DNA of 64,000 nt from DAOUJH01 sp965116555 (lineage in GTDB: Bacteria > Chloroflexota > Dehalococcoidia > Lucifugimonadales > QGNO01): the NCBI GenBank assembly GCA_965116555.1, contig OZ220698.1, positions 310,001 through 374,000 of the forward strand. The letters run 5' to 3'. A model generated the notes under the pieces. That model saw only the letters and a program-made list of their open reading frames with translations. It was not told the DNA's origin and searched no databases. How positions within the stretch are numbered: the stretch's first letter is position 1; every line of letters starts with the position of its first letter. Of the stretch, positions 16,211 to 23,775 are shown piece after piece. The translations under genes and the position numbers were made by a program.

Positions 16211-18541
16211 CTACTGAACGGCTATCAACCGGCCTTCGATGGTAGGGACGAAGAGCTTGTTGCCCGCCAGCACCGGCGAGGTTATAACCGTTCCATCAAC
16301 GGAGATGCGCCACTTCTCTTCACCGTTAGAGACATCCAGGCCGTAGACGGTGCCGTCAACCGAGGTTTGCACTACCGTATCGCCGGTTACAATGGGAGAG
16401 GAGTAAAGCGTACCCAGACCTTCCGTATCCCACTCAATAGTTGCCGTCTTCAGGTCGAAGGCGCGCAGTACACCGTCAGTTGTGTTGACAAAGAGGCGAG
16501 AGCCGTCGGTAGCCATATCGCCGACAACGGTATCACGCAGCCGTCTGGCCCACTGCAACCCTGGAATGGGGTCCGGTATTGGCGCTACGTTCCAGATCCA
16601 AAGCTGGAACCACCAGCTCCACACCGCCTTCTGAAACGCTATGCTCTTTTGCGTGTAATCGAAGGCCACCAAGGTGCCGCTGCGAGTCGCTACGTAAGCG
16701 ATGCCGTCAACGATAGTAGTGGAATTGTCCACCCCGCTGCCAAGGTCCACCTGATGACGGAGTGTGCCGTTGTTCGCGTCGAACATATACAGCTCACCGT
16801 CCTGCCCTCCAAAAACCAGGACACCCTGGTCAACGCTTGGCGAGGCCACCACCCAGTTATTGGTTGTCCTCTGCCACCGCTCTTCTCCCGTCAATGCGTC
16901 CAGCACGTAGATTCCACCATCGGATGAGCCTACGTAGAGAACGCCTTCCACAACGGTGGGAGCGCCATAGACCGCTGCGCCCGTCTTGTATGTCCAGACC
17001 TCCTCACCGGTCTTGTAGTCAAGAGCGATGACGCTACCGTCGCGAATTCCCCAGTAGAGGAAGTCTCCGGCCACGGTTGGCGGTGAGTTGGGCTGTATAT
17101 CCAGAGTGTATTCCCACACCATGTCGCCGGATTCCACATCCAGCGCCACAATGCGCCGGTCGTTGGTTCCAACGAACACCAAGCCGTCTGCTACAGCGGG
17201 CACTCCCAGGATCTGTCCCTCTGCTTGAAATTGCCACGCCACTTCGCCGGAGGGATTGAAGGCCGGGCCTGGGACTTGGCCGGTGTGGAAGTTGCCGCGC
17301 TGTGCCGTTACCCATTCGTCGGGGCCGGACACAGCAGTGATCGAGCTGGCAGGGTCGGGCAGTGGCGGGCGCGTCTCGATCAGATTGAACCCCCACCATG
17401 CCGCAAACAGCGCTATGGCTGCTATAGTAGCTATCCAGGTGATGCGCTTGCGTCTTCTTAGCTGCCCCCAGTAACGCTCCAGCAGTTTCTCCTCTTCCTC
17501 TACGGAGACAACCGGCTGGGCGACGAGCGAGCCCCAGCAGTTGGAACAGCGCCTGGAAGAAGCGGGGTTGCCCGTGCCGCAGTTTGGACAAAAGATACGC
17601 TCAGCGGTCTCCACGTCCACGTCTGGAGCAGCGACAGTGGTTTGTTCCAAGTGACTTTCCAGACTGGGTACCGTCTCCTCTTCCGCCTCGCTCTGCACGG
17701 GTGGCCTCTGGGCAAGTTCGGGCCCAACCGCCTGAACCAGACTTTCAACAAACTCGGTTGAGGTGGCAAAGCGGTTTTCAGACTTGGGCTCCAGGGCTTT
17801 GAGGATGACTTCGTCGGCGGCGGAAGGCATGCCTTCAACTACACGAGACGGAGACTCCGGTATGTATCTGAGCTGCCTGGAGAGGACGGAGTGAGGCGTC
17901 AGGGCATCAAAGGGAGGGCCGCCGGTTAGAAGCTCATAGGCCAGCACCGCCAGTGAATAGACGTCGCTGTACGGGTTGTAGTGGAGGCTCTGATTTTGCT
18001 CGGGCGCTGAGTATCCGGGCAGGGGTGTGTTTATAGTGGTTCTAACCAGGGCGTGGGTGCTTTCCACCAGCCTCACAATGCCAAAGTCGGACAACATTAC
18101 CTGGCCGGATTGCCTGTCGTAGAAGACATTGCTGGGTCTGATGTCCCGGTGCAGTATCTTCTTGGTTTGGGCGAAGTCCAGCGCCGAAGCCACTTGCTTC
18201 AGGATGTGTATGACCTCGCCTACGTGCATCGTCTGCGTTTTCCGGGCTTTGAGGGTAGGCCATGGCACGTAGTCCATCACGATGGCGGTGTCCTCTTCGA
18301 CATGCTCGATACCGTGTACCGGCACGATATTGGGATGTTGAAGACGGCTCACCTGCTCAATCTCTTCCAGGAAGATGCGCAGCGCTTCCTGCTCATTGGT
18401 AAAGTAGGCGTGCAGTATTTTGAGAACGACGACGGAGCCGGTTTCAGTATCGCGCGCACGAAGGATGGAGGCGATACCGGAGGTGCTCAACCATTCTATG
18501 ACTTCATATTTTCCTAAGAGTTCGCTTGCAGTAGGGTTCAT
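16211..18541 (-). CDS. Membrane Ser/Thr protein kinase with zinc ribbon and PQQ-like propeller
   Basis: This 776-residue protein has an N-terminal Hanks-type kinase (1-280), a zinc ribbon with two CxxC pairs (CPNCGTGNPASSRRCSNC), one transmembrane helix (ITWIATIAAIALFAAWWGF) and an outer half built of repeated PQQ/YVTN-like beta-propeller strands. Kinase residues seen are Lys41, Asp133 and Asn138 in HRDIRPSN, and Asp152 in DFG. The usual HRDLKP lysine is Arg135, and the glycine-rich loop is degenerate (LSTSGIAS), so activity may be altered. The propeller probably senses something outside the cell. ATG 18541 is preferred over an in-frame TTG at 18547. Confidence 0.88.
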   Translation of the reverse strand: MNPTASELLGKYEVIEWLSTSGIASILRARDTETGSVVVLKILHAYFTNEQEALRIFLEEIEQVSRLQHPNIVPVHGIEHVEEDTAIVMDYVPWPTLKARKTQTMHVGEVIHILKQVASALDFAQTKKILHRDIRPSNVFYDRQSGQVMLSDFGIVRLVESTHALVRTTINTPLPGYSAPEQNQSLHYNPYSDVYSLAVLAYELLTGGPPFDALTPHSVLSRQLRYIPESPSRVVEGMPSAADEVILKALEPKSENRFATSTEFVESLVQAVGPELAQRPPVQSEAEEETVPSLESHLEQTTVAAPDVDVETAERIFCPNCGTGNPASSRRCSNCWGSLVAQPVVSVEEEEKLLERYWGQLRRRKRITWIATIAAIALFAAWWGFNLIETRPPLPDPASSITAVSGPDEWVTAQRGNFHTGQVPGPAFNPSGEVAWQFQAEGQILGVPAVADGLVFVGTNDRRIVALDVESGDMVWEYTLDIQPNSPPTVAGDFLYWGIRDGSVIALDYKTGEEVWTYKTGAAVYGAPTVVEGVLYVGSSDGGIYVLDALTGEERWQRTTNNWVVASPSVDQGVLVFGGQDGELYMFDANNGTLRHQVDLGSGVDNSTTIVDGIAYVATRSGTLVAFDYTQKSIAFQKAVWSWWFQLWIWNVAPIPDPIPGLQWARRLRDTVVGDMATDGSRLFVNTTDGVLRAFDLKTATIEWDTEGLGTLYSSPIVTGDTVVQTSVDGTVYGLDVSNGEEKWRISVDGTVITSPVLAGNKLFVPTIEGRLIAVQ

Positions 18542-18703
18542 TTGCAATCAAAAGAGCAGGGCAAAAACAGACAGAACAATAGGGGCAATCTTAATTGAGG
18601 AGCCAGTAATCACTATCTGATGAACATGTTGTATCCATTAAGAGTATTGTAAGGTATCTGGCGTGTCAACGAAAATCTCTCTGCCGCAAGAAAGAGGGCT
18701 TCC

Positions 18704-19744
18704 GTGATCTACGTTCTTCACGGTGAAGACGACTTTTCCAAGAAGGCGTTCTTGAATGATCAGCGGGAAAAGATAGGCCAGCTTGACATAAGAGACGCCA
18801 ATACTACGGTCCTGGAAGGCCCGGACCTCAAGTTGCCCCATTTGCTAGAGGTAGCCAACGTTGTGCCCTTCTTGGCGGAGCATCGCCTGGTGATTGCCGA
18901 AGGACTGCTGGGCCGCTTTGAAGAAGCGCGACCGGCCCGGAGGAGCAGAGCGGCGGGCGGAAGACAAAACGACCCTCTTGAAGAGTGGAAAGGCCTGGCC
19001 GAGTCGCTGAGCGAGCTGCCGCCTACCACCTTGCTGGTCTTCTTGGAAGGAAGACTGCGCAGGGGCAATCCGCTGCTATCCCAACTGAGCGACGTGGCTG
19101 AGGTGAAGGAGTTCCGCATCCTAACCGGGGATGCCCTGAGCCGGTGGCTGGCAAATAAGGCAAACGACATAGGGGTGAAGCTCGCCCCCTCCGCCGCTCG
19201 GCAACTGATAGACCTGGTGGGCGGAGACCTATGGGTAATGCAAGGCGAGCTGGAGAAGCTGGCTCTGTACGCAGACGGCGAGACCGTTGACCATGAGGTT
19301 GTCCAGCTTCTGGTGGCTAACTCAAGGGAAGCCAACATATTCAGAACGGTGGATATGGTGTTGGGCGGAAGGACTTCCAACGCCGTGCGACTCGTCGCGC
19401 AGATGCAAGAAGAAGGAGCAGATGCCGGCTATATCATAGCCATGCTGGCACGTCAGCTGCGCCTGATGCTGCTGGCCAAAGACCTGGTTGAGCAAGGCGT
19501 TCCGGGCTCGGAAATGGGACGGCGGTTGGGACTGGCGGCTGAGTTCGCCGTGAAGAGGACCCTGGAGCAGGCGCGACGGCATAGCAGGGAGAAGATGGTG
19601 GCAATGTACGTTAGCTTGATGGAAGCGGACTTAGCCATCAAGAGAGGCCAGCTCAGCGACGACCTTGCCATAGAGACGTTGTTTGTCGAGCTGGCTCAGG
19701 CGTCGCGAGCCAGGGCAGGGGCTAGTCGTACCGTCTCTCGTTGA
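18704..19744 (+). CDS. holA: DNA polymerase III delta subunit
   Basis: This 346-residue clamp-loader subunit starts with MIYVLHGEDDF, the degenerate P-loop region of HolA. It has the family stretches LSRWLANKANDIGVKL, LVGGDLWVMQGELEKLALY, ANIFRTVDMVLGG and GYIIAMLARQLRLMLLAKDL. It is a AAA-like protein that opens the beta clamp during loading. The start is GTG 18704 with AAGAGGG just upstream. A non-typical Arg/Ala-rich loop (about residues 75-90) is inserted after the N-terminal motif. It is divergent from the kinase gene and convergent with the RND gene. Confidence 0.88.
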   Translation: MIYVLHGEDDFSKKAFLNDQREKIGQLDIRDANTTVLEGPDLKLPHLLEVANVVPFLAEHRLVIAEGLLGRFEEARPARRSRAAGGRQNDPLEEWKGLAESLSELPPTTLLVFLEGRLRRGNPLLSQLSDVAEVKEFRILTGDALSRWLANKANDIGVKLAPSAARQLIDLVGGDLWVMQGELEKLALYADGETVDHEVVQLLVANSREANIFRTVDMVLGGRTSNAVRLVAQMQEEGADAGYIIAMLARQLRLMLLAKDLVEQGVPGSEMGRRLGLAAEFAVKRTLEQARRHSREKMVAMYVSLMEADLAIKRGQLSDDLAIETLFVELAQASRARAGASRTVSR

Positions 19745-19847
19745 AGTAGGGCAGCAGGCCGCTGCAAGTCAGGTATGCCGCTGTTCGCCGGCTGCATTGG
19801 TGCTTCGATGTCCAAGAGATCCACTAGGGTCCGCGTGGTCTTGGGGC

Positions 19848-22800
19848 TCAAGCCGTTTCGGTGGCTTCTAATGCGGCTGTGGGGACGTTCCTACGCAATA
19901 GCCTGTTGACCAGGTTCGGGATGCTGTCGTTGAAAATCATGTAGACGATGGGCAGCACCAGCAAGGTCAGCACCGTGGAACTGGTCAGCCCGCCGATAAC
20001 CACAGTCGCCAACTCTGCGCTGATGATCCCCCCGCCCTCTGTTTCCACGGCCAAGGGCAGCAGTGCAAAGCTGGTGGTGATGGCCGTCATCAGGATGGGG
20101 CGAAGCCGCACCCGCGCGCCGGAAATCAGCGCTTCGTAGACGCCCAACCCGCGGGTTCGTTGCTGCTCGACAAAGGAGATCAGCACGATGGCGTTGGTGA
20201 CCACGATGCCGATGAGTAACAGGATACCCATCATGGCAGCAAGGCCGAGCGCTCGGTCGGTTACCGCAAGCGAGACCATGACGCCAATGAGCGCTAGGGG
20301 CAGGGTAAGAATGATTACGAAGGGGTTTCGCAGGCTGCCGAGGCTAGCCACCATGACCAAGTAGACTAGTACAATGCCCACGGCCATGGAGATGAAGATG
20401 GCCTGGAACCCCTCCTCAATGTCCGCGAAGATGCCGCCGCTGCTCACGCTCACGCCCGGCGGCAAGTCCAATGCCGCGATCTTCTCATCAATGAGAATGC
20501 CCACGGCCTGCGCGTTATCCGAGACTATGTCGCCTGAGATGCTGGAAGATCGCGCCCCGTCCGTTCGGGTGATTGAGACCGGCCCCTCACGCAGGACGGG
20601 CTCCGCTAATTCGCCAAGAGGGACAGCGCCGCGAGGGCCCGCGATGATGAACGACTTGAGTTGTTCAATGCTGCCTGCGGCCTGTCGGTTTCCGGAAAGG
20701 ACTACGTCCACCGTGTCTCCGTCAACGTTGATTGTGGTGACGCGCTGTCCAATAAGGTACTGGCTAAGCTGTAGCCCAACTTGCTGTGTTGTCAGCCCAA
20801 CCAGAGCCGCTTTCTCCGGGTCCACTTCCACGACCACCTCTGTCCGGGCCTCGGTAACGTCGCTTTCCAAATTGATAACTTCGTCAATTGTCGCAATGGA
20901 GGCGGTCAATTCCGCGGAGACCGCAGCGATGTCGTCGTAGTTGGTGCCTGTGACGGCGATCTCAATTCCACCGACAGGTGGCCCGGCCGAGACCTCAGAT
21001 ATTCGCAAGGTCTGCCCAGGCCTCGCCAACTCCTCACGCAACGTTTCCGCAATGTCCTCTGGCGCATCTTGCGAGAGCTGGACAAGGAAGCTTGCGTTTC
21101 CAAGCCCGGCGGAGGTCCCGGCAAACTCGGGGGCTGCGCCGCCGGCGCCGATGGTTGTGCTGTACACTTCCGAGAACTCTCCGAGCCGGGCCTCAATGCT
21201 TGTGACCGCCTCAACTGTCTGCTCCACCCCTGAGCCCGGGGGCAAGCTCAATTCAATTTCCAGAAATCGGTCGCCGCCGCTACCGAAAAGGTTCACCGGA
21301 ATGATCCCGAGCAGGCCAAGGCTCGCCAGGGTGAGGACGGCGGCGGCCACGAGCGTTACTATGCGGTGCCCCAGCACCCACTTGAGAATGGGGATATACG
21401 TCCGTTGCAGCCAGGTCTCTTGCATGGGAATGTCGCCTTCGTCGCCGGCGCCCTCAGGCAGGTCACCCGGTCGCAGCAGCAGGGCGCCCAGCACCGGCAC
21501 AGCGGTGAGGGCCACCACCAGCGAGGCCAACAGGGCAAAGGTCACTGTGAGTGCAAATGGGAGGAAGAAGGAGCCCACCAGCCCCTCTATGAAGGCCAGC
21601 GGCACAAATACGACAACGGTCGTCATGGTGGACGCGAAGATAGCCGGCCCCACTTCCCTAGTGGCCTCCAGCGCGGCGCGCCAGCGCTCTCGTCCGCCCT
21701 GTATATGGCGATACACGTTTTCCAGCACCACAATGGAGTCATCCACCACCCGGCCCACGGAAATGGCAAGGCCTCCCAGCGTCATGAAATTGAGGGACAT
21801 ATCCTGCCAGTACATAAGGAGTATTCCGGTGAAGACGCTGAGGGGTATGGACAGCCCTATGACGGCGGTAGGCCTAATGGTGGTAAACAACCCTCGCACA
21901 ATGGTTGGGCGGATGGTGAGCATGAATGCAAACACCACGGAAACGGCAAAGAGGAAGCCAAACGTGCCTTCTCGCACCAGATTGTCAATCTGTCTCTGAA
22001 TGTCCGGGCCCTGGTCGGTCACCACAATGAGGTTGACGTCGTCAGGTACGCCCGTGATGGTTTCCAGGGTCTCGTTCACCACGGTCGTGACATCCAGGGT
22101 GTTGGCGTCCGGTTCCTTCGTAACGGATACGGAGAGTCCGGGCTGCCCGTTGATGCGGGAAATGCTGGAGGGACGCGATGAGCCAAAGGAGACCGTTGCT
22201 ACGTCGGACAGCCGCACCGGCCCCGATTCGTTGGCGGCGACGACCAGGCTATTGAGCTCATCAACCGAGTCCAGCGAGTGCGTGGTCTTGGCGATGAACG
22301 CCTGACCGCCTTCGAAGAGTAAGCCCGCCGGCAGCGTCACGTTGTTCTCACGTAGTGCGGAGGAGAGTTGATAGAGGGAGACGCCGTTTGCCGACAACTT
22401 GTCCAAGTCCGCTACTACCGTTATGTTGCGCTCCACGCCTCCAGCCAGCCTGACCTCCGTGACCCCCTCAATATCTTCAATCTCCGGGATAATGAGATCC
22501 TCCGTCAGCCGTTGCACTTCGGCAAGCGGCCGATCGGAAACGACGCCGAACTGAATCACCGGGAAATTGTCAGGATTGAAACGGCCCACGGTGGGACTGT
22601 CGACGCCGGGGGGAAAGGTCAAACCGTTAACGGAATTCTCAACGTCGCTCGCTGCTGCAGACATGTCCGTCCCAAACTTGTATGTCGCGAAGATCACGGC
22701 AGTCCCTTCTGAGGACGTGGACCGGAGAAGCTCCAGTCCATCCGAACCGGAAATAGCACGTTCGATTGGCTCCGTGACATCTCGAACTACGGCGCCGGGA

Positions 22801-22967
22801 TCCGCGGAAGGGTACGAGGCGAAGACCGTGACAAGAGGAAACTCAATCTGTGGGAAGAGTTCCACCTGCATGGATCGGTACGCAATAATGCCGGAGGTCA
22901 AGACGATAATGATGGCCAAAAGGGCAACTGTGGGACGACGTAATGCCATTGCGGTGAGGAATGTCAC
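19848..22967 (-). CDS. SwrC-like RND efflux transporter
   Basis: This 1039-residue inner-membrane RND protein has twelve predicted membrane helices and two large outer loops. FPQIEFPLVTV follows TM1. The proton-relay aspartate pair is in GRVVDDSIVVLENVYRH (TM4). In the TM10 region GIVVTNAIVLISF has Thr where AcrB has its relay Lys. This pattern is typical of SwrC/YerP-type pumps that act without a dedicated periplasmic adaptor, and no adaptor or outer-membrane gene is nearby. Likely substrates are lipophilic compounds. CAGGAG lies upstream of the ATG. Confidence 0.9.
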   Translation of the reverse strand: MTFLTAMALRRPTVALLAIIIVLTSGIIAYRSMQVELFPQIEFPLVTVFASYPSADPGAVVRDVTEPIERAISGSDGLELLRSTSSEGTAVIFATYKFGTDMSAAASDVENSVNGLTFPPGVDSPTVGRFNPDNFPVIQFGVVSDRPLAEVQRLTEDLIIPEIEDIEGVTEVRLAGGVERNITVVADLDKLSANGVSLYQLSSALRENNVTLPAGLLFEGGQAFIAKTTHSLDSVDELNSLVVAANESGPVRLSDVATVSFGSSRPSSISRINGQPGLSVSVTKEPDANTLDVTTVVNETLETITGVPDDVNLIVVTDQGPDIQRQIDNLVREGTFGFLFAVSVVFAFMLTIRPTIVRGLFTTIRPTAVIGLSIPLSVFTGILLMYWQDMSLNFMTLGGLAISVGRVVDDSIVVLENVYRHIQGGRERWRAALEATREVGPAIFASTMTTVVVFVPLAFIEGLVGSFFLPFALTVTFALLASLVVALTAVPVLGALLLRPGDLPEGAGDEGDIPMQETWLQRTYIPILKWVLGHRIVTLVAAAVLTLASLGLLGIIPVNLFGSGGDRFLEIELSLPPGSGVEQTVEAVTSIEARLGEFSEVYSTTIGAGGAAPEFAGTSAGLGNASFLVQLSQDAPEDIAETLREELARPGQTLRISEVSAGPPVGGIEIAVTGTNYDDIAAVSAELTASIATIDEVINLESDVTEARTEVVVEVDPEKAALVGLTTQQVGLQLSQYLIGQRVTTINVDGDTVDVVLSGNRQAAGSIEQLKSFIIAGPRGAVPLGELAEPVLREGPVSITRTDGARSSSISGDIVSDNAQAVGILIDEKIAALDLPPGVSVSSGGIFADIEEGFQAIFISMAVGIVLVYLVMVASLGSLRNPFVIILTLPLALIGVMVSLAVTDRALGLAAMMGILLLIGIVVTNAIVLISFVEQQRTRGLGVYEALISGARVRLRPILMTAITTSFALLPLAVETEGGGIISAELATVVIGGLTSSTVLTLLVLPIVYMIFNDSIPNLVNRLLRRNVPTAALEATETA

Positions 22968-23030
22968 AGAGCAACTCCTGCTGTTCTACTCTCTGCGGGA
23001 GAGGGCTAATTGATAGTGGATTTATGAACT

Positions 23031-23071
23031 CACACTTGTGAAATCTTTATCAATAGCATAACACAATTGTG
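23031..23071. promoter_or_regulatory. Two operator-like palindromes upstream of the RND gene
   Basis: CACACTTGTG (23031-23040) and the perfect palindrome CACAATTGTG (23062-23071) share CACA-N-TTGTG with starts 31 bp apart, about three helical turns. They lie 64-104 bp upstream of the RND start. Such phased sites suit a dimeric repressor of a pump gene, but no regulator gene is adjacent. Confidence 0.35.
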
Positions 23072-23160
23072 ACTGTTAACACCGTAGTCTATGGATGTGT
23101 CGACCAATTTTAATGCCGCGGTCCTGAACCGCGTTCAGGACGGCAATCGGCCTCTTCAGG

Positions 23161-23194
23161 TAGGCACAAAAAAGGACGTTAGGAGAACTTAATC
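23161..23194 (+). repeat. Left copy of a 34-bp direct repeat flanking the surface locus
   Basis: This 34-bp segment (begins TAGGCACA, ends CTTAATC) matches 49248-49281 at 30 of 34 positions in the same orientation and without gaps. The two copies enclose about 26 kb that contains both giant surface genes. The sequence around the copies is not similar. Confidence 0.6.
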
Positions 23195-23264
23195 GATATT
23201 GACATTTAGCAGGGCAACAGGTACTAAATAGGTTAGGTGGGACTGAAGGGAGCTATACCTAGCC

Positions 23265-23421
23265 GTACCAGATGTTCCCTCTACTGTCGTCAGGCTGGGG
23301 AAATTGTGGATAATTGAGGTCGTACTATCATCTTTATACTAACTTCACAACAATTGCTATCTTGAAGGCTCAAAACTTAACTGCGGCCTTACATTGCTCC
23401 TCTATAATGAAAGTGACTGTT
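23265..23421 (+). promoter_or_regulatory. Promoter block 1, shared with the cadherin gene
   Basis: Positions 23288-23411 align without gaps to 39887-40010, about 94 of 124 identical by hand count, including 32 identical bases at 23288-23319. Inside are a perfect DnaA-box 9-mer TGTGGATAA (23305-23313), a TTTATA/TTCACA pair at 11-bp period (23333, 23344), CTTAAC (23376-23381), TTACA (23389-23393) and the -10 box TATAAT (23403-23408). All of these stand at the same distances from TATAAT in the other copy. No good -35 box lies 17 bases upstream, so an activator is likely. It drives the transglutaminase operon. Confidence 0.65.
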
Positions 23422-23514
23422 GCCTCACTTATCTAATGACGTTCGCTTAGCCTGGACGACTGGAACGAGGACATCGGTATAGGTCGTCTGTACAAGGACT
23501 ACCCGCTTCAACTC

Positions 23515-23775
23515 ATGGGCAGCAGCCTCCAAGTCAAGGAGGAATTCACGGTCTCAGTCAATGGAGAATCCGAATCCAACTGGGACTACTGGGCATCCAT
23601 AAGGCCCATGAAAGATCACGCAAGAGACCAGCTGACCTCTAGCCATGAGGCCCAGTACTGGACTGTTAAGTCGGGGTTCCGCGAGACGGCTATCGATGCC
23701 CACCAGCAACGGCACACAGCCAATTTGCGACTGCCGGAAAAGGGTGTGAAGAGGATTGCAGCATGCGTAGGTTGA
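23515..23775 (+). CDS. Unassigned small open frame in the transglutaminase leader
   Basis: This 86-codon frame (MGSSLQVKEEFTV...) belongs to a longer stretch open from 23440 that includes LDDWNEDIGIGRLYKDYP. It has a protein-like composition (several Trp, Asp, Tyr) but no Shine-Dalgarno, and it matches no family I recognise. It ends 13 bp inside the giant gene in another frame. It could be a leader peptide, a degraded gene fragment or non-coding leader. Confidence that it is a real gene is low. Confidence 0.2.
   Translation: MGSSLQVKEEFTVSVNGESESNWDYWASIRPMKDHARDQLTSSHEAQYWTVKSGFRETAIDAHQQRHTANLRLPEKGVKRIAACVG

Larger units (their letters stand above)
22968..23762. other. 795-bp gap: operator pair, hairpin, direct repeat, promoter block, leader
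   Basis: The gap between the divergent RND and giant transglutaminase genes holds, in order: CACAATTGTG-type palindromes (23031-23071); a hairpin with an 8-bp perfect stem GTCCTGAA/TTCAGGAC (23121-23141); the left copy of a 34-bp direct repeat (23161-23194); a TTGACA box at 23199-23204 with only a poor -10; the promoter block shared with the cadherin gene (23265-23421); and a leader of about 350 bases containing an unassigned open frame. The stretch is clearly more A/T rich than the genes on either side up to about 23440. Confidence 0.6.

Noticed and set aside
15605..16927. 440-codon plus-strand frame across ychF and the kinase gene
   Set aside because: It spans the junction of two well-supported minus-strand genes and has no family motifs.
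20941..21999. 352-codon plus-strand frame inside the RND gene
   Set aside because: Composition (Ser, Pro, Thr, Arg rich) is typical of an antisense shadow; the RND frame on the other strand has full motifs.
23199..23227. TTGACA with TACTAA 17 bases later in the RND-transglutaminase gap
   Set aside because: The -10 matches only 3 of 6 consensus bases; the TATAAT in the shared promoter block is a better candidate.
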